64,000 bases of DNA, taken from positions 186,001 through 250,000 of the forward strand of contig JALNZE010000003.1 in the NCBI GenBank assembly GCA_023229465.1, given 5' to 3'. Positions 17,071 to 27,161 of this stretch are shown here, one piece after another (position 1 is the stretch's first letter; the number at the start of each line of letters is the position of its first letter). Origin of the DNA: Chitinophagaceae bacterium (lineage in GTDB: Bacteria > Bacteroidota > Bacteroidia > Chitinophagales > Chitinophagaceae). Below the pieces are notes generated by a model. It ran no database searches. It saw only the letters and a list, made by a program, of their open reading frames with translations, and was not told the DNA's origin. The position numbers and the translations under genes were made by a program.

Positions 17071-18303
17071 TTGAACCTGGCCCTTTATATTGCCAAACGT
17101 ATTGCCTTTAACCGGCAGAAATCTTTTTCCAGGTTTATTATCCGTTTATCGGTAATGGCAACGGCATTAAGTGTTATGGCCATGATTGTTACACTGGCTT
17201 TTGTAAATGGATTTCAACAAACGGTGTCTGAGAAAGTATTTAGTTTTTGGGGGCATATCCGTGTTCAGAAATATGAGCCCAGCAGATCACTGGTAGCAGA
17301 GGAAAGTCCAATGGAAAAAAACGCCGGTATAGAATCTGTTCTCCTAAAAGAACCAGGCGTTCACAGGGTGCAGAGCTTTGCAACAAAATCTGCGGTACTG
17401 GAAAAAAATAAAGAAATTGAAGGTGTTCTTTTAAAAGGGATTGAAAAAGAGTACGACAGTAGTCAATTAAAACCTTTTCTAATAGAGGGCCGCTGGCTCA
17501 ATTTCAGTGATTCATTGTACAGCAGGGAGATCATGCTCTCTTTACCCATGGCCTTACAGTTAAAAATTAATCTTGCTGATACGGTTACCATTTATTTTAT
17601 TTCGATACTTGATGGCTCACGTACCTACCGGAAGTTAACAGTAGCCGGTATCTATAAAACAGGTATTGAGGAATATGATAAGCTTTTTATACTGGGTGAT
17701 ATCAGGTTAATAAGGCGGGTAAATGGATGGTTACCGGACCAGACAGGAGGATATGAATTATTTGTTGATGATTATAAAAAAATTGACAGCATCAGTAATC
17801 GTTTAGCTGATAAACTGCCGGCAGAATGGATGAGCCGGAGTATTCGGGAAGTGTATCCTAATATTTTCGACTGGCTCAATATTCAGGATGTGAACCGGAA
17901 TGTAATTTTTATTGTGATGGCTGTGGTAGCCATCATTAACCTGATTACCTGCCTGCTGATTCTCATTCTGGAAAGAACACGTATGATTGGCATGATGAAA
18001 GCCCTCGGCGCTGCTGATTCTCTTATCCGAAAAATATTTTTGTACCATGCCACCTTAATCAGCTTTGCGGGCATTGGTATTGGATGTATACTGGGTGTTG
18101 GCATCTGTCTGTTACAGCAATACACGGGTTTTATTACACTAGATGAGGCTTCCTATTATGTAGCAAAAGCACCGGTTTCAATTATCTGGTGGCAGGTAGG
18201 CGCCGTTTGCCTTTCTACAGCATTTGTTTGCTATATTTTACTGATTATCCCAACCTTACTCATCAAAAAAATAAACCCCGTAAAAGCTATCCAATTCCGC
18301 TAA
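17071..18303 (+). CDS. FtsX/LolE-like ABC transporter permease
   Basis: A permease of about 410 aa with the MacB/LolE layout: an N-terminal transmembrane segment (SVMATALSVMAMIVTLAF), a large periplasmic domain, and three C-terminal segments with FtsX signatures (LLILILERTRMIGMMKALGA, KINPVKAIQFR at the end). The start is a TTG at 17071, giving MNLALYIAKR as in related proteins; a further TTG at 17047 lies inside the promoter -7 box. No ATG is available in frame. The likely role is lipoprotein release or a related export step, with an ATPase encoded elsewhere. Confidence 0.87.
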   Translation: MNLALYIAKRIAFNRQKSFSRFIIRLSVMATALSVMAMIVTLAFVNGFQQTVSEKVFSFWGHIRVQKYEPSRSLVAEESPMEKNAGIESVLLKEPGVHRVQSFATKSAVLEKNKEIEGVLLKGIEKEYDSSQLKPFLIEGRWLNFSDSLYSREIMLSLPMALQLKINLADTVTIYFISILDGSRTYRKLTVAGIYKTGIEEYDKLFILGDIRLIRRVNGWLPDQTGGYELFVDDYKKIDSISNRLADKLPAEWMSRSIREVYPNIFDWLNIQDVNRNVIFIVMAVVAIINLITCLLILILERTRMIGMMKALGAADSLIRKIFLYHATLISFAGIGIGCILGVGICLLQQYTGFITLDEASYYVAKAPVSIIWWQVGAVCLSTAFVCYILLIIPTLLIKKINPVKAIQFR

Positions 18304-18331
18304 TCATTCATTCTGTCATTCTCTTTTTCTC

Positions 18332-19054
18332 TCATTTCTTCAAATGCGACAACACAATTCCCGTTGCCACCGCGGCATTCAGCGATTCTGCTCCGCCAAT
18401 TCCCGGAATGGTTACAGGATGCGTAATAAAAGGAAGTAGTTCTTTACTGATGCCTTTGGATTCATTGCCTATCACAAGAACTCCCTTCGAAATACCCGGA
18501 ACCAGGTTGATAGGCTCCCCTTTTAAAAGAGCCCCATAAACAGGCAACTTACACAAACTTAAAAATTCGGGTAAAGGTTGATACCAAAGCTTTACCCGAA
18601 TAAAACTACCCATCGTACTTTGTATTACTTTGGGGTTATATAATTCCACTGTATGCTCACTGGCAATAACCTGGGTAACCCCAAACCAATCAGCAGTCCG
18701 GATGATAGTACCCAGGTTACCCGGATCCTGGATGCCATCCAGTACAAGTGTAAATTCATTAGCTAAATCAGGCTGGCTGGCTTCTACCTTCTGCTCAGCA
18801 ATGATTAAAACCTTATTGGGGGTTTGGAGACAGCTTATCTTTTGTAATTCTTTTTCTGAAATAGTAACCACCGGTCTATAGGTTAGCACCGGCGGCTTCC
18901 AATCTGCCAAAGCATATATTTTCCTGATGGGATACTCACTATGTAATAACTCATCAGCCAGTTTCGTACCTTCAGCCACAAACAATCCTTCGGCCTGCCT
19001 TTGTTTTTTCTGGCACAAAGATTGAATATATTTGAGCTCATTCTTGCTTAACAT
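18332..19054 (-). CDS. TrmH/SpoU family RNA 2'-O-methyltransferase
   Basis: A 240-aa protein from the chosen ATG at 19054 (MLSKNELKYIQSL). An N-terminal substrate-binding region with LFVAEGTKLADEL precedes a SPOUT knot domain with its three motifs: LDGIQDPGNLGTIIRTADWFG, VLVIGNESKGIS, and IPGIGGAESLNAAVATGIVLSH. It methylates ribose in rRNA or tRNA; the target is not evident. A longer reading frame extends 23 codons upstream, but that would run into the divergent TamL gene, whose ATG is at 19060, so the short form is preferred. Confidence 0.88.
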   Translation of the reverse strand: MLSKNELKYIQSLCQKKQRQAEGLFVAEGTKLADELLHSEYPIRKIYALADWKPPVLTYRPVVTISEKELQKISCLQTPNKVLIIAEQKVEASQPDLANEFTLVLDGIQDPGNLGTIIRTADWFGVTQVIASEHTVELYNPKVIQSTMGSFIRVKLWYQPLPEFLSLCKLPVYGALLKGEPINLVPGISKGVLVIGNESKGISKELLPFITHPVTIPGIGGAESLNAAVATGIVLSHLKK

Positions 19055-19059
19055 CCTGT

Positions 19060-21435
19060 ATGTATTTGACCCGTTTAAAAGTAAATTTTCTTTCTCTTGC
19101 AATACTATCCCTGCTTTTGGCATTGATCAGCTCCTGTTCGGTGTCTAAAAGAACCATCATAAGAAGCTATCCCGTTGACAAAGCTTTTGTTTACGACAAC
19201 AAATTAACACTCAAAGGGGATCTTTCCAAAGATGAGAGAAACCGCTTATCCAACGACCTGGGAAAATATTGGGATGACAGCTTGCAAGTAAGGAGAATTC
19301 AACAGTTCGGCCTTTTTTATAAAATTAAAAATCCGCCTGTCTTCGACTCGATAAATATTTCAAGATCTGTCAATTTCATGAATGCATACCTGAATTCGCA
19401 GGGTTACTATTATGCCGGTTTTGATGATTCTGTTAGGATAGATACGGTAAATGATCAGCTAAGAACTACTGTGGGCATGACTATTACTGTTGGCAGGAAT
19501 ATTAGCATTGACTCAGTTTCTTACGAACTTGGCGATACTACCCTCCAACACCTTACCTTACGGGAAGAAAAAAACACCATTCTAACAAAAGGATCACCCT
19601 ATACAAAACAGTTAATCAGTACCGAGTTAGACAGATTAGTTAGCGTGTACAGGCAGAATGGTTACTATAAATTTACCCGGGAGGATATCTATGCCCAGGT
19701 AGATACTACAGATGCCAGACTACTGCAGCTTACACTCGATCCCTTTAAACAGGCAGAAATTATTGCCGATGCAGCCCGAACCAGGAGAGAAAACCCTACC
19801 TGGGATATATCAATCCGAAAAAGAACCACCTTTGATTCCTCAAGATTAATACAATACCATATTGGCCGGTTGTATTACTATCCCGAAACCAGGATCACTG
19901 ATATTACCGACAGCATTACTTCCCAAAAGGGTTTTCTGGAAGTAAACCATGGGAATCTGACCATGAGATATAAAAAAGGTTTGTTCAATTACAGACCATT
20001 AAGGGAACATACTTTTTTACGTAACGGATATCTTTACAATGAAAAGGAGTATTTCAAATCGATTAATACCCTTGGCCAGATTGGCGCCTGGCAACAGGTG
20101 GATGCAAGGCCGAAAATAAGAGATAAAGATAGTCTTGACCTGTATTTTTTTCTGGTACCCGCCATTAAACAGAATTTCACCATCGACCTGGAAGGCAGCC
20201 GGAATACCGCCGATATAGGCTTGGGAAATCTTTGGGGGATATCTACCAATCTTGCCTATAATAATAAAAACGTTTGGAAAAGCGCCATACAATCTTTAGC
20301 CACATTCAGAACAGGTGTTGAGCTAAACCTGCTTACCAGTAACCAGAATAGTTTGATTCAGACATTTCTGATAAACCTCGGACATACCTATGTTTTTCCA
20401 AAGCTGGTGCTTCCCTTTAAAAATTTGAAGATTTTAGAGAACCTGGAAAATAAAAGAACCTTGTTTTCTGTTAATGGATCTTACGTTGACAGAAGAGATT
20501 ATTACCAACTTCGTTCTTTGGTAACCAGTTGGGGTTACGAATGGAAAAAGGGAAATAATACATGGCTGTATAAGCCCTTAAATATAGAGCTGTATGCTAT
20601 TGATACTTTGGACGGACTCAGAAAATTATTTATCTCCAACCCTTTCCTCAGAACTTCTTTCAACTCAGGAAAAGTAATCAGCCATAGCCTCTCACTGATC
20701 AAAAATTTCAATAATGCCCATAACCCAAACAAAAGTCATTTCGTTAGATTTGGCCTGGAAGAAGCGGGCGGACTGTTGGGTGTGATTGCCAATTGGAACG
20801 AACAGTTTTACCGATATGTAAAAGTAGAAACAGAATACCGCCAGTCAACCAAAATGCAAAAAACCGAATTGGCATATCGTGCTTTTGCCGGTGTGGGTTA
20901 TAATTATGGTTCAGATAGTTTGAGAGATAAAACACTTCCATTCTTTAAACAATTTTCAGCCGGTGGACCGTATAGCATGCGTGCCTGGGGGCTGAGACAA
21001 TTGGGATTGGGAAGCTCTACACAAAGTGAAGCCGACACCAGCTATAACAGCTATCGCGATCGTTTTGGCGATATGCAGCTGGAAGCAAATATTGAATATA
21101 GATTTCCTTTAGCAACCATTGCGGGTATTAAAGTAGCCAGTGTACTATTTGCAGACATTGGCAATGTTTGGAATGTGATACCGAACTCCGCTAATCCTGA
21201 AGCGAAATTTTCATTTAAAAACCTGGGGAGAAACCTGGCACTTGGGGTTGGCACCGGAATAAGGATCGACTTCTCCTATTTTCTTATCAGGCTCGACCTG
21301 GCTTATAAAGTAAAAGACCCGGCAAGGCCTTATAATAATGGCTGGATGGATAAATTTCAATGGTTTGAAAACAGGGCAAACGGACTTAAAGTAAATAATT
21401 ATGCTTTCCAGTTAGGCATTGGACTCCCCTTCTAA
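19060..21435 (+). CDS. tamL: Translocation and assembly module lipoprotein TamL (Omp85 family)
   Basis: A 791-aa Omp85-family protein with a lipobox ISSC (Cys26), which marks the Bacteroidota TamL variety of TamA. POTRA-like repeats occupy about residues 30-360, followed by a 16-strand barrel containing SAGGPYSMRAWGLRQLG (the conserved VRG/Y-type segment) and ending in AFQLGIGLPF. It works with TamB in outer-membrane protein assembly. A -7 box TATATTTG lies at 19027-19034, inside the divergent methyltransferase gene. Its last 24 bp overlap the 3' end of truB on the other strand. Confidence 0.88.
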   Translation: MYLTRLKVNFLSLAILSLLLALISSCSVSKRTIIRSYPVDKAFVYDNKLTLKGDLSKDERNRLSNDLGKYWDDSLQVRRIQQFGLFYKIKNPPVFDSINISRSVNFMNAYLNSQGYYYAGFDDSVRIDTVNDQLRTTVGMTITVGRNISIDSVSYELGDTTLQHLTLREEKNTILTKGSPYTKQLISTELDRLVSVYRQNGYYKFTREDIYAQVDTTDARLLQLTLDPFKQAEIIADAARTRRENPTWDISIRKRTTFDSSRLIQYHIGRLYYYPETRITDITDSITSQKGFLEVNHGNLTMRYKKGLFNYRPLREHTFLRNGYLYNEKEYFKSINTLGQIGAWQQVDARPKIRDKDSLDLYFFLVPAIKQNFTIDLEGSRNTADIGLGNLWGISTNLAYNNKNVWKSAIQSLATFRTGVELNLLTSNQNSLIQTFLINLGHTYVFPKLVLPFKNLKILENLENKRTLFSVNGSYVDRRDYYQLRSLVTSWGYEWKKGNNTWLYKPLNIELYAIDTLDGLRKLFISNPFLRTSFNSGKVISHSLSLIKNFNNAHNPNKSHFVRFGLEEAGGLLGVIANWNEQFYRYVKVETEYRQSTKMQKTELAYRAFAGVGYNYGSDSLRDKTLPFFKQFSAGGPYSMRAWGLRQLGLGSSTQSEADTSYNSYRDRFGDMQLEANIEYRFPLATIAGIKVASVLFADIGNVWNVIPNSANPEAKFSFKNLGRNLALGVGTGIRIDFSYFLIRLDLAYKVKDPARPYNNGWMDKFQWFENRANGLKVNNYAFQLGIGLPF

Positions 21436-22134
21436 TGTATGTAATGCTTTGATTTCTTCTTCAAAACCGGTTATTGATTTTGCATCAGAAACAGAAAATA
21501 TACCAATTCGGGTTCTTCGCAAACTACTCATATACCCACCTACACCTAAGGCTGCTCCAAAATCATTGGCAAGGCTTCTGATATAAGTTCCAGTAGAACA
21601 TACCACCTTGAAATGCACTACCGGCAATTCAATTTTTTCTATAGCGAATGAATAGATGGTAACGGGCCTTGGCTCAAGTTGCACATCAACGCCTTTACGC
21701 GCAGCAAGGTAAACGGGTTTGCCCTCTTGCTTGATAGCAGAATGTATCGGTGGCTTTTGCATAATTAGCCCGGTAAAGGGTTTGGTAGCTGCAAGAATTG
21801 CTTCGGCAGTAAGATGATCAACCGACTTATGATCCTTTGGTTCACTTTCCAGATCGTAAGTAGGGGTTACAGAACCCAGTGTAAATGTGCCGGTATACTC
21901 TTTCTCCATCCCCATGAATTCATTAATCTTCTTCGTAAACTTACCCGTACAAACTATCAATAAACCCGTTGCCAATGGATCAAGGGTACCTGCATGTCCT
22001 ACCTTAATAATCCTCGTCAGATTTCTTACTTTTCGCACCACATCAAAAGAAGTCCATTGCTTAGGCTTGTCAAATAATAAAACCTTCCCCTCAAGATAAG
22101 GGAGCATATAATCCGGCACTTGCTTTTGCTTCAT
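21412..22134 (-). CDS. truB: tRNA pseudouridine(55) synthase TruB
   Basis: Converts U55 in the T loop of tRNA to pseudouridine. Signatures are LLFDKPKQWTSFDVVRKVR, HAGTLDPLATGLL with the catalytic Asp52 (counted from the chosen start), the RPPIHSAIKQ-like stretch (QKPPIHSAIKQEGKPVY), and CSTGTYIRSLANDFG. The protein is short (about 240 aa) with no extended PUA domain, as usual in this phylum. The ATG at 22134 (MKQKQVPDYM) is chosen over one 39 bp upstream because family members start close to the LLFDKP strand. The 3' end overlaps tamL by 24 bp in antisense. Confidence 0.95.
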   Translation of the reverse strand: MKQKQVPDYMLPYLEGKVLLFDKPKQWTSFDVVRKVRNLTRIIKVGHAGTLDPLATGLLIVCTGKFTKKINEFMGMEKEYTGTFTLGSVTPTYDLESEPKDHKSVDHLTAEAILAATKPFTGLIMQKPPIHSAIKQEGKPVYLAARKGVDVQLEPRPVTIYSFAIEKIELPVVHFKVVCSTGTYIRSLANDFGAALGVGGYMSSLRRTRIGIFSVSDAKSITGFEEEIKALHTLEGESNA

Positions 22135-22182
22135 GTAACTTTTTAAATTTGAAAGATAACCGGTAAAGGTCACTGCATGGAA

Positions 22183-23661
22183 TTAATAAGCCCTTGCAAA
22201 TAAAACCCTTTGTGCAGATGGATTTCCGGTTAAAATACATTTACCTTCTTCCAATGGATTATCCAGGGGTATACATCGAATGGTTGCCTTGCATAGTTCT
22301 TTTATCTTATCCTCTGTTTCAGAGGTGCCATCCCAATGTGCCGAAATAAATCCGCCTTTGGTATCCAGCAGGTTAACAAACTCATCCCAATTATCTGTTT
22401 TTGTGATACGTTCATCACGAAATTTTTTTGCTTTATTGAACATGAACAATTGTATATCGTCCAATAAGTTTTTAATATACACTTCAACCCCATCAATACC
22501 CACCGTTTGCTTTTCCTTTGTATCTCTCCTGGCAATTTCCACTACATTATTTTGCAGATCCCTGGCGCCAATAGCCATTCTTACGGGTACACCCTTTAAT
22601 TCATACTCGGCAAATTTCCATCCCGGCCTTGCATTGTCTGAATCATCATACTTAACTGAAATACCCAACGCTTTAAGGTTTTTTACGATCGCCTGTACCT
22701 TCTCATCAATCATTGCTTTCTGCTCATCCCCTTTATAAATAGGCACAATCACTACCTGTATTGGTGCAATCCTTGGCGGAAAAATTAAACCATCATCATC
22801 ACTATGTGCCATTACCAATGCACCTATTAATCGGGTACTAACCCCCCAACTGGTGGCCCAAACATACTCCAGCTTATTCTCCTTATCACTAAACTTAACA
22901 TCAAACGCCTTTGCAAAATTCTGGCCCAGAAAATGAGAGGTGCCTGCCTGTAATGCTTTCCCATCCTGCATTAAAGCCTCAATGCAATAAGTGTCTTCTG
23001 CACCCGCAAAGCGTTCATTCAAACTTTTCACTCCTTTAATTACCGGTAATGCCATCCAGTTCTCCGCAAAATCTGCGTAAACATCTAACATTTTTCTGGT
23101 TTCAATAATGGCTTCCGCCGCGGTAGCATGAGCGGTATGTCCCTCCTGCCATAAGAACTCTGCCGTACGCAAAAACAAGCGCGTACGCATTTCCCATCTC
23201 ACCACATTGGCCCATTGGTTAACCAAAATGGGCAGGTCGCGGTAAGATTGTATCCAGCCTTTATACGTGTTCCAGATAATGGCTTCACTGGTAGGGCGTA
23301 CCACCAGTTCTTCTTCCAGCTTAGCTTCCGGATCTACCATCAGCTTGCCTTTATTATTGGGATCCGATTTTAAACGGTAATGCGTAACTACCGCGCATTC
23401 TTTTGCAAACCCTTCTGCATTTTTTTCTTCCGCTTCAAATAAACTCTTGGGCACGAACAAAGGAAAATAAGCATTCTGATGCCCGGTATCCTTAAACATC
23501 CTGTCGAGCACATCACGCATATTCTCCCATAAGGCAAAACCGTAGGGTTTAATCACCATACAACCCCTTACCGCACTATAATCGGCCAGGTTTCCTTTAA
23601 TTACCAGGTCATTATACCATTGCGAATAATCCTGTTCACGCGAAGTTATTTCCTTACCCAT
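22183..23661 (-). CDS. proS: Prolyl-tRNA synthetase, archaeal/eukaryotic type
   Basis: A 492-aa class II synthetase that charges tRNA-Pro. Motif 1 lies in [16 protein letters not shown], motif 2 in [31 protein letters not shown], and motif 3 in [26 protein letters not shown]. The anticodon-binding domain follows, with a C-terminal extension ending in RVLFARAY, the terminal Tyr characteristic of the eukaryote-like (ProS type 3) enzymes found in Bacteroidota. No INS editing domain is inserted. It is 48 bp upstream of truB, in the same direction. Confidence 0.96.
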   Translation of the reverse strand: MGKEITSREQDYSQWYNDLVIKGNLADYSAVRGCMVIKPYGFALWENMRDVLDRMFKDTGHQNAYFPLFVPKSLFEAEEKNAEGFAKECAVVTHYRLKSDPNNKGKLMVDPEAKLEEELVVRPTSEAIIWNTYKGWIQSYRDLPILVNQWANVVRWEMRTRLFLRTAEFLWQEGHTAHATAAEAIIETRKMLDVYADFAENWMALPVIKGVKSLNERFAGAEDTYCIEALMQDGKALQAGTSHFLGQNFAKAFDVKFSDKENKLEYVWATSWGVSTRLIGALVMAHSDDDGLIFPPRIAPIQVVIVPIYKGDEQKAMIDEKVQAIVKNLKALGISVKYDDSDNARPGWKFAEYELKGVPVRMAIGARDLQNNVVEIARRDTKEKQTVGIDGVEVYIKNLLDDIQLFMFNKAKKFRDERITKTDNWDEFVNLLDTKGGFISAHWDGTSETEDKIKELCKATIRCIPLDNPLEEGKCILTGNPSAQRVLFARAY

Positions 23662-23802
23662 AAATATTTTATGATTTCTTTAACAAATAAACAGACTTAC
23701 CTATGTTAGTTGGCAAAGCGTTTGACACCTTAATGACAGACGGTTTTACCGGCAAGCAAATGTATGTAACTTCACCTTATCTAACCTTTCAATCCTGATG
23801 AC

Positions 23803-24564
23803 ATGAAACAGACTTTACTCTTATCGTTTCTTAGCATGGGGCTTTTAACCGCCTGTTCAACGGCTTTTCAGGCTGGCCAAACACCGGATGATGTGTATTA
23901 TTCTCCTGGCCGGGAGGTGGTTGAAGTGCAGGACAATGAAACAGACAGGCAAAAACAGGAAGCATACAGGGAATATGTAAGCAATCAGGACGACCAGTAC
24001 CTGCGAATGAAAATTTCTAACCGTTACCGTTGGGGCGCCCTGGATAATTTTGATTACTGGTATGATAGCCGCTATGATTTTGGTAATTATTATTCCTATA
24101 GTAAAATAAATCCCTATGCCTCCTGGAATCCGGGATGGAACCAGGGATTTGGGTACAACAGATGGAGGCCGGGATCAGGTGGATGGGGATGGAGCAGCCC
24201 TGTTTATACTGTAATACATTACAGTATCCCCAAATATTCTCCTGGCGGGTCTACCTCAGGAAGTGTACTCTCTGCCTACCGAAATAAAAACTTCAATAAT
24301 AACAACTACGGGTACAAAGATCTCAAAAATGGTGGGTTTGTACCAGCCAATGGCAATAGCAGCTTCGGTAATCTTTTAAAAAGAGTTTTCACCGGTACCG
24401 CTGATAATGGTTCCAGCTACGACAGGCCGGCAAGAACTTTTAATAGCAATTATACTACCCCAAACAGTACCCCATCCCCCGCCAGCAGCAACGCAGGCGG
24501 TAATAGCGGCGGCTTTAAAAGTGCTGGCAGCAGTACCGGAACCGGAAGGGGTGGCAAAGGGTAA
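23803..24564 (+). CDS. Hypothetical lipoprotein, Gly/Ser/Asn/Tyr-rich, 253 aa
   Basis: An exported lipoprotein with lipobox LTAC (Cys18). The mature protein has an N-terminal acidic/polar segment with DDVYYSP, a Trp/Tyr-rich middle (DNFDYWYDSRYDFGNYYSY), and a low-complexity Gly/Ser/Asn/Thr tail ending GTGRGGKG. I recognise no domain; the composition resembles surface or envelope proteins that are common and fast-evolving in Bacteroidota. It lies 75 bp upstream of the FadL-like gene and may share its transcript. Confidence 0.75.
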   Translation: MKQTLLLSFLSMGLLTACSTAFQAGQTPDDVYYSPGREVVEVQDNETDRQKQEAYREYVSNQDDQYLRMKISNRYRWGALDNFDYWYDSRYDFGNYYSYSKINPYASWNPGWNQGFGYNRWRPGSGGWGWSSPVYTVIHYSIPKYSPGGSTSGSVLSAYRNKNFNNNNYGYKDLKNGGFVPANGNSSFGNLLKRVFTGTADNGSSYDRPARTFNSNYTTPNSTPSPASSNAGGNSGGFKSAGSSTGTGRGGKG

Positions 24565-24639
24565 GAATCCCATATATCTTACAAAAGCTGGTACAGGTTT
24601 TACCTGCTACTATTTATACGCATACCCAAACTAAATTGT

Positions 24640-26169
24640 ATGAACAAAAATATACTCATGCTATTTTCCTTCCTGAGCTTTTCTGCTTCGGCACAAATAC
24701 CGGAAGACGCGTTACGAACAGCCTGGTTTACCCAAAACGGTACCGCAAGGAATATGGCTACCGGAGGGGTGATGGGCTCTTTAGGAGGTGATATCACCGC
24801 CAACCATGTAAACCCGGCTGGTATTGGTTTATTTAAAACCAATGAACTGGTGTTAACACCCGGTTTCTTTATGAATCGTAACTCATTCAAATACCGTGGT
24901 ACCGATACGTTGAACAGCAAGAATTATTTTAATTACGGTACCTCCGGAATCATCCTTAGTTCAGCTAACAGAACCAAACAGAAATGGACCAGCAACGCAT
25001 TGGCCATTTCAGTGAACCAGGTAGCGAATTATAATAATCATATTCAATTTAAAGGATTCAACAATATGAGTTCATTTTCAGAACAATACCTGGAAGAACT
25101 TGTTAAGGACCACGCCGATTCGAATGCGGCATTAAGTAATTATATTTTTGGTTCCTCTCTTGCTTTCCGAACTTTTTTGATTGATACTACCAGTGGGGCC
25201 GGAGGTGCAGTTACCGGCTATCAGAGCCTCGTTCCTATTTCAACAGGGGTGAATCAGTTATATGATGCCACCACAAGGGGTGGTTACCATGAAATTGCTT
25301 TGGGCCTGGCAGGTAACCTGGAAGATAAAATGTATGTAGGCGGGAGTTTCACCATACCTGTGATCAGTTATCAACGCGAACTTTTATACAGCGAAACAGA
25401 TGCAACAACTAATCCCAATAATAATTTTAAATCATTTGAATATAAAGAAACTTTCAGTTCTAAGGGGATAGGTATTGGCGCCAAATTAGGTGTAATTTAT
25501 AAACCACAGGAATTCTGGCGTATAGGTTTCGCTTTTCATACGCCGCAACTGATGGGCTATACAGACAGAATCAGTTCATCATTAACCAGCAATACAGAAT
25601 CCTATGCAGGTATCAAATCTGAATCCAGTAATAACCTGAATAGCGGTAAATCCGGTCAAAGAAAATATAATATGATTACTCCATGGAGGGCCATTATCAG
25701 CGCCAGTTATGTATTCAGAGAAATTAGTGACACCCGCCGGCAAAGGGCTTTTATCAGTGCAGATATTGAATACGTTAATTACCGTAGTTCCCGATTTAGT
25801 TCAGCTGATAAAAATGACCAGGCACTCATTAGTTATTACCAGTTAATGAATGATGTTATTAAAGACACGTACAAAAGCAATATCAATTTCAGATTGGGGG
25901 GCGAATTAAAATTTCATACCATCATGTTCCGTTTGGGTGGCGCTTATTATGGAAGCCCTTACAAAGAGGCTGATTTAGCTGCCAACAGGATACTGGCTAC
26001 CGGCGGTTTAGGCTACCGGGATCATGGCATATTTATCGACCTGAGCTATGCACATACATTTACCAAAGATGTTCAATTTGCCTATCGCCTTTCTGATAAA
26101 CCCAATACGTTTGCAGAACAGGGCGGGAACAGGGGAAATATGGTATTGACCTTTGGATTTAAATTCTAA
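24640..26169 (+). CDS. OmpP1/FadL-family outer-membrane transport protein
   Basis: A 509-aa barrel with signal peptide (about 1-18, SASAQIP). The N-terminal RTAWFTQNGTARNMATGGVMGSLGGDITANHVNPAGIG matches the FadL/OmpP1 plug region with its NPA motif. The C-terminus is aromatic (VLTFGFKF). Members take up hydrophobic compounds such as fatty acids or aromatics. The signal peptide, NPA segment and barrel length all fit. The ligand is unknown. Confidence 0.85.
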   Translation: MNKNILMLFSFLSFSASAQIPEDALRTAWFTQNGTARNMATGGVMGSLGGDITANHVNPAGIGLFKTNELVLTPGFFMNRNSFKYRGTDTLNSKNYFNYGTSGIILSSANRTKQKWTSNALAISVNQVANYNNHIQFKGFNNMSSFSEQYLEELVKDHADSNAALSNYIFGSSLAFRTFLIDTTSGAGGAVTGYQSLVPISTGVNQLYDATTRGGYHEIALGLAGNLEDKMYVGGSFTIPVISYQRELLYSETDATTNPNNNFKSFEYKETFSSKGIGIGAKLGVIYKPQEFWRIGFAFHTPQLMGYTDRISSSLTSNTESYAGIKSESSNNLNSGKSGQRKYNMITPWRAIISASYVFREISDTRRQRAFISADIEYVNYRSSRFSSADKNDQALISYYQLMNDVIKDTYKSNINFRLGGELKFHTIMFRLGGAYYGSPYKEADLAANRILATGGLGYRDHGIFIDLSYAHTFTKDVQFAYRLSDKPNTFAEQGGNRGNMVLTFGFKF

Positions 26170-26178
26170 CACTATTTT

Positions 26179-27090
26179 TTAGTCACTTTCCATTCCGGCG
26201 ATTATTGGCAGTACGGTTGTGGAGGGACTGAACCATTTTATTTCAGCATCTTTTTTAAACCAGGTCATCTGCCGCTTGGCATATTGCCGGGTATTTATTT
26301 TGATATGATTGGCTGCTTCCGCAAGGGTTACTTTCCCGTCAAGGTAATCAAATATTTCCCGGTAACCCACTGTTTGCAAGGCATGCTTACTTCTAAATGG
26401 CAACAACGAGGTAACCTCATCGGGTAACCCTGTTTCCATCATCTGATCTACGCGTTGATGTATATTCGAGTGTAGTATTTCTTTAGGTAATTCCAGTCCT
26501 ATTTTAATGATCCGAAAAGGCCTTGCTGTTTTTTGCTTGGTACGATAATCCATAATGGAATGACCAGTAGCATACAACACTTCCAGCGCCCTCATTAAAC
26601 GCTGAGGATTTTGCTTTTCAGCAACTTTCCAGAAAGCAGGATCTTTCTGCTCCAGCTCTTTCTGCAACCAGATCAATCCTTTTTGATGATAGCCATCAAT
26701 CACCTGCTGCCTGGTTGTTTTTGGCACATCAGGCATCGGATCTATCCCTTCACAAAAAGCTTTGATATACAACCCGGTTCCGCCAACCATGATCGCTACC
26801 CTATTCTTCTGAAAAATCTCTTCCGCCGCGGCTAATGCATACTTTTCAAAACTACCTGCATTCAGTTCATCTGTAACAGTATGTGACGCGATAAAATAGT
26901 GTTTAACCGCTGCCAATTCCGCCTCTGACGGCCTTGCTACACCAATACGCATTTCCCGATAACATTGACGCGAGTCGGCTGAAATAATGGCTGTTTGAAA
27001 GTGTTGTGCCAGGGCTATGGCAAAAGCGGTTTTTCCAACAGCGGTAGGTCCTGCAATAATAATGACTGTATTTTCAGCTAATTTTTCCAT
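26179..27090 (-). CDS. miaA: tRNA dimethylallyltransferase MiaA
   Basis: Adds a dimethylallyl group to N6 of A37 in tRNAs reading UNN codons. The P-loop GPTAVGKT is at residues 14-21, followed by SADSRQCYREM (DSRQ tRNA/isoprenoid site), VGGTGLYIKAFCEG, and the insertion domain with QNPQRLMRALEV. The C-terminal TRQYAKRQMTWFKKD is characteristic. At 303 aa it is of normal length. It is 9 bp from the stop of the convergent FadL gene. Confidence 0.97.
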   Translation of the reverse strand: MEKLAENTVIIIAGPTAVGKTAFAIALAQHFQTAIISADSRQCYREMRIGVARPSEAELAAVKHYFIASHTVTDELNAGSFEKYALAAAEEIFQKNRVAIMVGGTGLYIKAFCEGIDPMPDVPKTTRQQVIDGYHQKGLIWLQKELEQKDPAFWKVAEKQNPQRLMRALEVLYATGHSIMDYRTKQKTARPFRIIKIGLELPKEILHSNIHQRVDQMMETGLPDEVTSLLPFRSKHALQTVGYREIFDYLDGKVTLAEAANHIKINTRQYAKRQMTWFKKDAEIKWFSPSTTVLPIIAGMESD

Positions 27091-27161
27091 AATACGCAGA
27101 AAAGAAACCCAACCAACAAATATGATTCGCCCAAAAAAAATTATGGCTTACCATTTACCAC

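Noticed and set aside
22280..22738. 152-codon open frame on the plus strand
   Set aside because: It is antisense to proS, whose motifs are unmistakable; the predicted protein has no domain features.
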